The translations under genes were made by a program, and so were the position numbers. Source: Phallusia mammillata (lineage: Eukaryota > Chordata > Ascidiacea > Phlebobranchia > Ascidiidae). Taken from it: DNA of 64,000 bases. The first letter of the stretch is position 1. Each line of letters begins with the position of its first letter. This document shows, piece after piece, positions 24,885-34,740 of this stretch. The DNA is taken from NCBI GenBank assembly GCA_003260075.1, contig QLIY01000020.1:124001-188000 (forward strand), written 5' to 3'. Below the pieces are notes generated by a model. The model made no database searches, was not told the DNA's origin, and worked only from the letters and a program-made list of their open reading frames with translations.

Positions 24885-27800
24885 TCATTGTCTGTTCTTC
24901 CACGCCTGTAGAGGTCCCTTGTTGGGTTTGTACTGGCAAGTAACACCATCAGGTATCAGAAAACCATCTGCCAACATTGTTTCGTAATCTTCGCGGTTCC
25001 ATTTTGTGAATCCCCACTTTTGAGATTCGTAGATCTTAAAAAGAAGAACGAATACATGTTAAAATCCAAACTATTCCCCTTCTCTATTGCAGGCCAGTTT
25101 AGATTTTGCTTTTGCCAAACAACCAATCTGGTTACATGAAGGATAGGAAAAGTCGATAATTATGCATTGAAGGACAACGCGGTAGGGACTCCAAATTATT
25201 CCTTTTCACTACTGTGGGTCAGGTTGAATTTGTTTTTGCTACACAATTAATCCGGTTCCATGAATGACAATGTAGTAGAGATGGGCCAAAACTGCAAATG
25301 TTCTGTTCGGTCGAACACCGAGCATCTAACGCAGTGGTTCCCAACCTTTTTTTAACGCGACCCAAATACTTACCAAAATTTAGTTTTGTGGTTTCTCGCG
25401 ACCCATGGACATGCTATTTTAGTTGTATTTTTGTCTGTAAGTTAGGAAAGCTTTTTGAAAATTACTACGCCAGTTTAGCAAATCAATTACCTTAACACGA
25501 ACAAACGCAGTTGTTTTTTACGACCAAACATTTCCATTTATTCCGAACTTGGAGCTGAATTGAGGTATTATCAGCCAGACAACGCTCTACTGTGAGCTAA
25601 CACAACACTTTATGACGTCACAAACAGTTTTAACCACTATCACGACAAGTTGTGATGAAGTTATTATTGGGCAACAATTTAAAGCCCTGGGTAATATAAA
25701 TGTAACGCTACGAGGCGTCAAAAAGTAGATGCTTGTCACTAAAACAAGCGACCCAACAGAATGTTCAGGCGACCCAACTTTGGGTCGCGACCCATAGGTT
25801 GGGAACCACTGATCTAACGTAAATGCTCGGTGCATTGTGACGTCACAAACATTCCCGATTCCACAATCGTTGTGTAGCTTTCCAAGGGCCCTTACGCCAC
25901 CTGCGGTGTATTAAGCGGTACAGGCACCAGAAATATGCGTTTCTCCACGATTTACCTCAGTCAATTTGGTTATTGGATTAACCTTTTTGAACCCTAGTTT
26001 CGCATTTAAGCAGGGGTGAAAACGCAAATTTAATGCTGGGGACAGTTTGTGCAACGCTCGGCATGGACAAACTTTACGGAAGAAAAAAAACTGAGTGAAA
26101 TCAAGATGCGTCCACTGCAGGGATGGGGAAACATAATTAAAGAAAAAATGCAGTTGGGTTAGGGGAATACCCAAAGGAGTGTGGTTTCATTGCAAGTCAC
26201 TCAGAATAGTGATATTTTATCTGCTCATATAATATCAGAGAAGAGACATGAAGTATTCATCATAGTGACTAAAACATTGCTAGTAAATCCACCACATTTT
26301 AAACTTTCATGCAAATTGACTGCAAAAGAATTTTTGTTGACCACTACCTTTTGTCTGCCAGGGAACTTAAACTTAGCACGTCGAAGAGCCTCAATGGCAT
26401 GTGGTTTTGCTCCATCCTTCAACCTCATGGACATAATGGGCTGACCAATCTTCACTCTGGCAACAAGACCTTGAGGCTTTCCAAAAGCCCCCCGCATACC
26501 AGTTTGCAGTCTGTGCAATATTTAAAGTGATTTATTATTCGATAAAAACCTACACTATTTACCAAACTAGACCATATAGTTTAATACAGTGGTCCTCAAA
26601 TTTTTTCATATTATTTTAAAACGGTTCCGTTGCCACTATTTTGAGGGCTCGCAGTCCTTACGCCTGAATGTGTATTTCAGAAAAACGAAAGTTGATTGCA
26701 CGATTTTAGCTAGTTATGCAAAATTGTGCATAACAATGATATAAAGACAGCTTGTAATATCACAGACAAGACAAAAACATTATGACTGTGTATTTTTTAG
26801 TTTTCATGCAATAAAGGCTATTGTTTAGCAAATGGAGACAGTCTATTCTCAATTCTACTATTTAAGTAAGAAGTAATTTTATTTGCGCGCTGTTTAAGCA
26901 GCATTTAAAATGATTCAGTGGCACAAACTGATGCCAAATAAGATTACAGAAGTACTTTGACCTTTTTTGCGGTCCCCCCCAAATGGCCTTATGGACCCCA
27001 AAAAGACCGTGGACCTGAGTTGAGAACTGCTGATTTAACAACATGTGAGAGAATGTAATAATATACTTTAAGGAAAACATTGCGATTGATTGAAAAAACA
27101 TTGAAATGCATCTTTGTTATATTTTAGCCCCCCCCCCAAAATCAATATGTGTCCCCTTCAGGGAAGGGGACCCATAATAATTCAGTGGCACAAACTAATG
27201 CCAAATAAGATTACAGAAGTACTTCGACCTTTTTTGTGGTCCCCCAAATGGCCTTATGGACCCCAAAAAGACCGTGGACCTGAGTTGAGAACTGCTGATT
27301 GAACAACATGTGAGAGAATGTAATAAATATACTTTGAGGAAAACATTGCGATTGATTGAAAAAAACATTGAAATGCATCTTTGTTATATTTTATTAAGAC
27401 ATGATAACGGGTGATTGTAAATAGGACTTCTTACCTGTCAGCACCGGCACATGACAACATTTTATTGATCCTCACAACATGGAAAGGATGGACACGAATC
27501 CTCAAGTGGAAAGCATCTTTACCACAATATTTCACCATGTATCTAGCAAATATATCCGATTTATAGAGTTAAAAAATGCCAGCACACAGCTTTTTGCTGA
27601 AGCAAAAACAAAACTACAAAATCATTCACCTAAGTCAGGGCCAGGGGTGTGCAACCTTTGTCACTGTGGGGCCAAAGACAACGGCCAAGATTAAAGTGCG
27701 GGCCATACCTTTATATAACACAAGGAGATTTTACTTATTGCATACCAAATATGCTTTAACTAGAACAGGGGTTCCCAACCTGTGGTACGCGAAGGTTTTT

Positions 27801-29121
27801 CAGGTGGTATGCGAGTAGAGTACCTGGTTTCACAACTTTATCATTTATTTATCCGGTTTAGTTGACCAATCGGTGGACAGTAAACAAAAAAATTAATTTA
27901 GTTGTGGTGCTTTAGTGTTACTTTGGTAGGCCAATATTCTTCTTCTGAATTAAATATGATTCGATCAAATTAGTTGTCTTTTAAGAAGTGGTACGCATGG
28001 CAGTACAGAGGGTCCAAGTGGTACGAGATTGTAAACCGGTTGGGAATCCCTGAACTAGAAGTATCATGCACTTTTGATTCTAGCCACATATTGTCAGATT
28101 GCAGAAAAATAGCACCAGACACATTAATATGCTCAAAAATACATAATAATTGGACTCGCTTGCCAGTACATTTAAAATCAAATGGTCTCTACAGGCCATA
28201 TAACCTTCAATCAATGGGCTGCATTTGGACTAACGGCCGCAGGTTGCACACCACTGATCTATATGTTAGACTAGGTGGGGTCAAGGCATAGAGTTTAAAA
28301 AAATACCGGGGGTCTGAATTTTGGATCATAGGTGCAGATACCTATCTGCAGTATCTGTGCCCATATGGGAGCAAATACCGATACATTTTACAAGCTTTAG
28401 CCTGTAGTTGTTATCACATTATTTTGTAAATAGTCACTTGACACAATTTCTTTGTGTGGTTGGGACGTTGCTGTGTGTCTAGTAACATATATGGAAAGGA
28501 CGATTTGCGGAATCAGCAATTTCAACAACGATTTAGCTTTTTTTGTTATGCCGGGAAATAAAAGTAAAAGCGAATTGCGTTTCAAATACAGCAGACTATG
28601 TAGTGTTGACGCCTAAACTGAGGTCACCTTGGATCAAGTTTAGACCGCTGCAATCGGATATTAAACACTGCTTAGGAACCGTTAATGCAAACCTGCACAA
28701 CAACACCAAAAAGTGGTTATATTTACCTTGCATTGTTTAACGTTATCGCAAGGAATTTATAAACGAAAAAAAAAACTCAATTTTTTATTGCAGCAAGTTT
28801 TTGCGCCAAATAATGTCTTGTTTATGTTGCAATAAAATCCCCGTTTATTTCAAAACAATGGCTATTGTTGCGTTTCAACCGATGTCTGTTCGATCAATCA
28901 CGTGACTGCAACCTCATATATGTTTTGCTAGAAGTATAGTCAAGTGGGGTAAAAAAAAACAATATTTTAAAACTTTGTTGCCCCCCCCCCAGTTTCTGAA
29001 GGTTGTTGAAGACTTTTTAACATACGAATTTTACTACTCTTGGTTCAACCTGCAGAACATTGCCTGCAAACAAAATCTGAGAATGGTGCATGGCTTATTT
29101 TGTTGGTAGAGAATAAATATA

Positions 29122-29176
<55 letters not shown>

Positions 29177-31708
29177 CGGCACCCCCGCACCCCGTACTCT
29201 ACGCCAGTGGGTCAAGGGGAAGACAAAATGATGAAATATCCTAGCAGCAGATATTCACCAACTATTTTAGGAGCTGCCATGTCACTCAGAACAAAGGTAT
29301 GTTATCTACTCATGAAATATCAGAGAAGAGACATGAAGTATTCATCACAGTGACAGACTCCCAGTTTAAAAACAAAACAACTATATTAGTACTAATTTCT
29401 TAAGAACAAGAATCTTAAGAAGCAACACCAAAAAAGTCAGGCAAACTCTAAAACATCATGACAACAAGAATTCCCATAAACAATAGCTTCAAATGCAAGG
29501 CAATTCCAACAATTATTATCATTCTTTTACTCAAGTACATTTGACATTTTTTTATGAAAACATTATCAGTTTGTCCATTTTACACAATAAACCAGTTATT
29601 CATTTGGAGGCTGACAATGTCAGCAGAGCTATCCTTAAATCCCCATAGCTAATATAAAAATACCACAAATATCCTTTATTTGCAGCAAAACTGCTTGTTT
29701 GACAGAAAAACTCATTTGATTACTTAAGCTTTATAATGCCATGTGATTTAAAAGATTAATAAAATATTTTTGTCAAAAATTTACTTCAGTTAAAACTTAA
29801 TCAAGAAGATTCATTGGTCATTGCATAACATTTCCTTACTTGTTGGCACAAATTCTTGCAGCTTCCAGAGCCTCAGCACTCAGCTGTTCGAGTTCATCTG
29901 ACACCATGTGGACACATAATGGAAAATCTTGTACGTTGGCCTTCTTGCGTCCAAGATCATAGATACGAATTTTTGGATCAGGAACACCACGACAAAACCT
30001 TGACTTTGGGTAAGGCTTGTTTTTGCAGTAGCGATAACTGAAATAAGAAGGAATGTAAATACACTTACACACCGCCATTATGTATTTGTTTTTATGAAAA
30101 ACATATTTTACTCCAGTGGTTCCCACAAATTCCTCACTTAACAGTTCAAAACATTTACATTCCTACCCAATACACTACATAGCAGATGTAAAACCCAAAA
30201 ACCATACACAGACCAGATTGGAAAGTTTTTTTTGGCGCAGAGGATATTTTTTGTCAAAATAATTGCGCGGATTTTTGCGAGGAATAAAGTTTTTCTGTGC
30301 GGATTGATGGACTTTTGATTTACAGGTGGATTTAACGATTAACGCACTTTGCATCTAGCGCTTGCAACACTGTCTGACAAAAAGAACAACAAAATAAACA
30401 CTTTACGAATCTTCAGTTTTGCTCACACCTGTTTCGCTAAATTCTACAAATTATCATTTTCATAACAATTCAAACATTTTTCGCTGTTACATTTCTTTCT
30501 TATAAAGTAATTTAAGAATGCCAAACTGCCCTAAATTATTGTTTGTCATATAGAAAACATTATTTCATGTAACTTTCCTAGCCGGTAGTCACTTTAATGT
30601 CATAACTACATTCTAAAAATGCTGATAAAATGTACTTTTAAAGGTTAGCGAAATAGAAACGTTAATGCAAGCGTGACGATCGGTAAGTTACGATGCGCTT
30701 GACTGATTTACGTGGATTATTCGCAAAATAAGGCTTGTGACGACATAGAACTTCATTGTGCAATGTAAATCTAAAATTTTACAGAAAGTTGATTGAAGTT
30801 ATCTATGAAAGCTGTGCTAAGTTGCGCGGACAACATTTTTTTGCACGGATTACAAGTAGAGTTCCTTCTCGAGAATTTCTCGAGAAATCTCGAAACAATC
30901 GAGTCTTGATTCTCGAGAAATAAATAAAAATTTCTCGAGAAAAATTACGTCACGTATCTTAAGCAAAAAGTAAATGCGACACCTCTTATTACGTGTATTT
31001 TTCGTTTCAACTCGCCTCTAGAGCGGACTGGGCACATAACTTTCTTATTTTGCTTCCGAAACAGCAATTTTTAACCTGCGTTGCCGGTAAACTTTCACCT
31101 TTCCCAGGCAGAAGTCACGTCTGGTTGCGTAACAGTTACTTCGTTTTTGGCTGATTTGCTAGCGAATCACTATTTGCGATCGCAACTAGAAGCGAAAAAA
31201 CGTACAATCGGAAATTTTTTTGGTTTGTTTTTGTTACAAAATCGGCTCAAATAAAAAATTTTAATTTCTCGAGAAACGAAAATGTCGAGAAATAGAGGAA
31301 CCCTAATTACAAGGGGAAATCCGAAATATTGCGCAGGCCATTCTTTCCAATCTGGTACACAGATGACAGATCATAAAATTGGTTATTTTATCAACTTCAC
31401 AGGTTATATTCCCAGAGCTGAATTGTGTCTATTTACAAATCACTTGCACAAATTAAAGTAAATTCCTCCTCCACTGATATAATCTGGTGGCTCTTTTATA
31501 AAAAAAAACTATTTTAGTCAGGCCCAACATTATACCAGCCTTTTCCAACGAAATTGAACTATTTTAGGTTTGAAGTCGCACTCAGAAAGAGAGAGTTTTA
31601 TCATCACTTGGATGCAGTGAAATAAAATTTCTTCATCATTGTACTGACTTCTAAACCATATTTCACACTTTACAAATTCACTTACCAACGCGCTGGACGA
31701 CGACCCAT
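24885..31708 (-). CDS. RPL10: 60S ribosomal protein L10 (uL16), complete, five coding exons
   Basis: Coding exons in order are 31686-31708, 29840-30037, 27435-27542, 26348-26510 and 24885-25034. They add to 642 nt, a 213-aa protein plus stop (human RPL10 is 214 aa), and every junction keeps phase. Exon 1 gives MGRRPAR. Exon 2 gives [18 protein letters not shown] and ends [10 protein letters not shown]. Exon 3 holds [18 protein letters not shown], exon 4 [15 protein letters not shown] and [15 protein letters not shown], exon 5 [10 protein letters not shown]. uL16 sits at the P-site side of the 60S subunit, joins late with NMD3 and is needed for subunit joining. The introns are unusually loaded: two C/D snoRNAs, several nested DNA transposons, a 53-base C run and one oligo-C duplication. 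The start is fixed by the conserved N-terminus. Confidence 0.98.
25332..25811. mobile_element. hAT-type non-autonomous element in RPL10 intron 4
   Basis: Terminal inverted repeats CAGTGGTTCCCAACCT... and ...AGGTTGGGAACCACTG (480 bp) with a perfect 8-bp target duplication ATCTAACG at 25324-25331 and 25812-25819. The subterminal repeats GCGACCC/GGGTCGC extend the symmetry. No transposase frame. Confidence 0.93.
26195..26270 (-). ncRNA. C/D-box snoRNA in RPL10 intron 4 (copy B)
   Basis: Read on the - strand, a terminal stem (AGTCACT...AGTGACT) encloses box C ATGATGA (at 26257-26263), D' box CTGA (26235-26238), a C'-like AGATAAA and box D CTGA (26201-26204). The D' guide contains TCATGTCTCTTC, which is complementary to the conserved 28S rRNA stretch GAAGAGACATGA as I recall it. 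The usual D+5 rule predicts methylation of the fourth base of that stretch (G). The D-side guide differs from copy A. It lies about 80 nt below the donor of exon 4, so it would be released from the spliced intron. No host-independent promoter is seen. Confidence 0.82.
26587..27032. mobile_element. hAT-type element in RPL10 intron 3
   Basis: Begins CAGTGGTCCTCAAATT and ends AGTTGAGAACTGCTG. Flanks GTTTAATA and ATTTAACA are a possible diverged 8-bp target duplication. Its right half takes part in oligo-C duplication no. 8. Confidence 0.6.
26908..27393. repeat. Tandem duplication with oligo-C run (no. 8), opposite orientation
   Basis: A unit of about 215 bp (GATTCAGTGGCACAAACT...TTTGTTATATTTTA) occurs at about 26910-27127 and 27178-27393. 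The first copy is followed by 10 C (27128-27137) and then about 38 bp of other sequence with a GTCCCCTTC palindrome before copy 2. Seen from the - strand the run is oligo-G, the reverse orientation of nos. 1-7. Confidence 0.85.
27642..28256. mobile_element. hAT-type element in RPL10 intron 2, carrying a nested element
   Basis: CAGGGGTGTGCAACCTTTG at the left and CGCAGGTTGCACACCACTG at the right form terminal inverted repeats. No clear target duplication remains. A second hAT-type element (27766-28052) is inserted inside it. Confidence 0.75.
27766..28052. mobile_element. Nested hAT-type element
   Basis: Terminal repeats CAGGGGTTCCCAACCTGTGG and CGGTTGGGAATCCCTG, 287 bp, with a perfect 8-bp target duplication AACTAGAA (27758-27765 and 28053-28060). 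It lies inside the 27642-28256 element and so is younger. Confidence 0.93.
29123..29175. repeat. 53-base C homopolymer in RPL10 intron 2
   Basis: Uninterrupted C run of 53 bases. The flanks are not copies of one another. A shorter C10 run lies at 28981-28990. The open frame across it that codes polyproline is an artefact. Confidence 0.95.
29281..29354 (-). ncRNA. C/D-box snoRNA in RPL10 intron 2 (copy A)
   Basis: On the - strand the terminal stem GTCACT...AGTGAC encloses box C (TGATGA, around 29340-29346), D' CTGA and box D CTGA (29286-29289). The stretch from box C through D' (GATGAATACTTCATGTCTCT) is identical to copy B at 26195-26270, so both share the same 28S-directed D' guide. The D-side guide (ending ATACCTTTGTT) is different. 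It is a paralogue, likely made by intron-to-intron snoRNA duplication within the same host gene. Confidence 0.82.
30212..31356. mobile_element. DNA transposon remnant in RPL10 intron 1
   Basis: ACCAGATTGGAAAG at the left and CTTTCCAATCTGGT at the right are inverted repeats about 1.1 kb apart, flanked by ACACAG on both sides (30206-30211 and 31357-31362). The interior has no coding capacity and is interrupted by the 30857-31305 element. Confidence 0.7.
30857..31305. mobile_element. hAT-like element, TTCTCGAGA-rich, nested
   Basis: Ends TAGAGTTCCT... and ...AGGAACCCTA form inverted repeats. A perfect 8-bp target duplication ATTACAAG flanks it (30849-30856 and 31306-31313). Subterminal TTTCTCGAGAAA words recur near both ends. 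It sits within the 30212-31356 element. Confidence 0.88.
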
Positions 31709-31843
31709 CTTGCCTACAATCAAAATACACTGTTTATGTGACAATATTTTACTTGCTAGCCTGGATAAAATGACTAAAAAGCTCTCAATGAACCGATTTA
31801 TGAAGATATACTTTTTGTAAATTCAACAACATCAAACCCTTAC

Positions 31844-31859
31844 CTGTCGTGCTGGAAAG
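31844..31859 (-). promoter_or_regulatory. RPL10 5' UTR exon with TOP-like start
   Basis: On the - strand CTTTCCAGCACGACAG is followed by a consensus donor GTAAGG. A C followed by pyrimidines is the 5' terminal oligopyrimidine start typical of ribosomal protein mRNAs. It would splice to the acceptor TTGTAG just before GCAAGATGG of coding exon 1. That same acceptor could instead receive a spliced leader, since ascidians trans-splice. Confidence 0.55.
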
Positions 31860-32349
31860 AATGACTAAGCATTTTACAAACGAGATCACCCGGATTTCAT
31901 TATTCAGCATGTTATTTCGCAATGACGATGAAATATTGAACATTTGTGTAATTTTTTCTATTTAGTGAAATGAAAATAAACATTATGCTTGATAATTTTT
32001 TGTCTACTTTTACAAGTTCAAATACAACTAAAATAAAAATTCTCCACTCAGTTTTTTAGTACTGCTTTCTACCGACTTACAAATATTTACCCAAGTTATG
32101 TAACAAATTAGCATTCATTTTTTTGTACAAAATTTGTCTGGTAGATTTAAACACGAATAAAATCAAAAATCTCTTTGCTTGACCACTAGTGAAAATACAT
32201 CAGCTGATCAAGTCCCGTGACCACATCTGACTGATCAGGCATGACCAATCCAGTTTCCAGCTTTGTGTTTTTATTTTTTACACCATTTTCGACAGATTTT
32301 CTATAACTCCAACCACATTTTGATTGTAGTTGTTCAGAACACGAAAACT

Positions 32350-33901
32350 ATGTCAGCTCGAGGAAAATTGTTGGCTATTATTGGCGATGAAGATACTTGT
32401 ACAGGATTTTTACTTGGGGGAATTGGAGAGTTAAACAAAAAACGTCAACCAAATTTCATGGTGGTTGAAAAGGATACGCCCTCAGCTGATATAGAGGAAC
32501 AACTAAAGTAGGTTGATGCATCTTTTTGTAGTATTGTTATCCTACACCTGTTAGAACAGTGGTTCTCAACCGGGGGTCCGCCAAGCGTTTTCAAGGGGTC
32601 CGCGACAACTTCTTAAATCTCGCAAAACGTGATTAATAAATCGCGATTTGAAAAAAAACGCTTGGGCATTTAAAATAGCATGAAACTTGTTTGAAAACAT
32701 TCTTTGTAGGCGACAAACCACAGTGCATTATGACATCTAAATCCCATTGTGATGCAACAGATGTAAATTGTCAGTGGAAAACAACGTCACATTACACTGT
32801 AATGGCTCTTTCTTTTTGATTCCCTATGTCGCAACCCAGAAAAAGGGATTAAAATTTTGGCCCTGGAGCGAATGTGGTTGTGACTTTATGCACCATGTTT
32901 TGGTTGCTTGTTAATAAAAAAAGGCAAAAATACCTAAAACTTCCAAGGGGTCCGCAATTAGATTACAGCACCGAAAAGGGTCCACGAAGGCAAAAAGGTT
33001 GAAAGCCACTGTGTTAGAATGTATATTTTGTGACAAAACAGGTTTTACTAAGTCTATTTAAGTATTTGACCTAAACAGCATGAACAATAATTTTGGATGC
33101 AGACATCAATTATTCAAATCAAGAAATTTGTTTCTATTTTTTTTGTATCTTATATTGTTTTTGTAACCTATCTGCTTCATCTTTAGCATTTACATTTAAA
33201 GAATAAAGGTGCACAATTTTCTCAAAGACCCAAATTGGAACTTACCTGTCACTGATGGCCTGTCAATACATCGTTATGTACACATTGTATTAGTAAAAAG
33301 ATAGTATTTATGAAGAGTTTGCTGATGGTGTACATTGCTACCTTTTCAGGAGTTTTTTAGGTCGCCAGGACATAGCAATTATTTTGATCAGTCAATCTAT
33401 TGCTGATGTGGTTCGGCATATTATTGATGCTCATAATGATCCCATTCCAACAATTCTTGAAATTCCATCAAAGGATGCCCCATATGATCCATCAAAGGTA
33501 TGCTACTGTAAATTGTTGTTTGAGTTAAAATGCATGTTTTCCCATGTAAAGCATCAACTGGGGACCAATGCGAACTACCAGATTACAAACTGATCAGTAG
33601 CAACTATGACCTAATAAAATTATAAAAAAAAATTTTTGGGCGTTTTTTGCAGCAATTATATTACAACTTTTCTATGCATGTTACTTGACAAACTGGTTTT
33701 ACCTTTATTTGACAATATTGTGATCACACAAAACATCTACAGCAGAAAACTGGTGGTTTTAATGCAAAATAGCTTTGTTTGTTTGTCCTTTTTGCAATGA
33801 GATGGTGCATGTTGTCAGAATAAATTGTGGAATTCTTTTATTTTCAGGATTCTATTTTAAGACGAGCCAAAGGAATGTTTAGTGCTGAAGATTTCAGATG
33901 A
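32350..33901 (+). CDS. ATP6V1F: V-type proton ATPase subunit F, complete, three exons
   Basis: Exons are 32350-32507, 33350-33497 and 33848-33901, total 360 nt, a 119-aa protein, the same length as human ATP6V1F. Conserved blocks are [19 protein letters not shown] in exon 1, [20 protein letters not shown] in exon 2 and [15 protein letters not shown] at the end. Subunit F belongs to the soluble V1 sector central stalk with subunit D and helps couple ATP hydrolysis to rotation on endomembranes. Both junctions keep phase (AA|G Lys; phase 0). The ATG sits in a normal context. The gene starts about 490 bp from the RPL10 TOP exon, head to head, so the interval 31860-32349 may be a shared bidirectional promoter. 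Confidence 0.97.
32557..33011. mobile_element. hAT-type element in ATP6V1F intron 1
   Basis: CAGTGGTTCTCAACCGGGGG at the left, GGTTGAAAGCCACTG at the right, 455 bp, perfect 8-bp target duplication TGTTAGAA (32549-32556 and 33012-33019). Confidence 0.93.
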
Positions 33902-34111
33902 GTTTGATATGAAATGTTCCCACACAAAATTACAAATTGTTTGATGTTCCTTCTGGTACTAAGAGATTTTGCAAAAAAGACACTTGTTTTTCATGTTATG
34001 TTAGTACATCCAAACCTACAAAAAATTTTCATTATATTTGGGTCAAACATTTGTCAGAATTACAGTTTTATCAATGTTGTTCCCCTTTGACATCTGACAT
34101 GTTTGTGCAAT

Positions 34112-34117
34112 AATAAA
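34112..34117 (+). terminator. ATP6V1F poly(A) signal
   Basis: AATAAA about 210 bp after the stop codon on the coding strand. Confidence 0.65.
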
Positions 34118-34476
34118 TTTTCAGTCCATTACAAAAGAAATTTGTAAGATTGTGTTGTGATCGTTGTTCTGTATAAACGTTTCAGGGCTGATTCCAGCAT
34201 TAAACATGCTCATGAGTTTTCACCCCGCTGTTTGGGTTAGGGATATTTTTTCCTATTTTTCCAACTTTGCCACGTTAGCGTTTTTATTTCACCAACTTTG
34301 CGCACATATAATTGTGCGTGGGTAATGTATTGTGTAAATAACCGTACTTCCAGAAGATCTTTGTGGCCTAATTGGTCCATTCGATACTTTATGGTTTTTA
34401 CATAATGTTTGGGATCGGACCGAAAAGTTTAGCGGCGTGACAGTAAAACGCGGAAGATGGTGGGACGTCGCGGAAA

Positions 34477-34740
34477 CCGCTGAATATCGGGCTAAATTGG
34501 TGACGGTTAGTGCTATTAAGCTTGGGGTGAGGTTTTATAATAATATATGAATAAAAAAATGTCCATTCCTAAAAATGATTCGGTATAATTTCCCGACATT
34601 CATCAAAAGTGCCTTTGCGGGAAGTCTACCTCGGCCGCGGAATGCTTCCCCCGTTTCGGCGGGACATTTTTAACATAATAAAACATTACCCCAACCTTAA
34701 TAGGACTAACCATCAGTAATTTAACCCGATATTCAGCGGG
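34477..34740. mobile_element. Foldback (long inverted repeat) element
   Basis: Left arm 34477-34564 and right arm 34662-34740 are imperfect inverted copies, both beginning (right arm in reverse complement) CGCTGAATATCGGG and ending AATGTCC. A 97-bp loop separates them. The weaker symmetry may extend about 30 bp further out on each side. Structure fits a MITE. No target duplication was identified. Confidence 0.8.

Noticed and set aside
27642..28256. Open frame 27974-28291 as a gene exon
   Set aside because: It lies inside two nested hAT-type elements in the RPL10 intron and has no similarity or splice context.
29040..29231. Polyproline-coding open frame
   Set aside because: The prolines are simply the translation of the C53 run inside an RPL10 intron.
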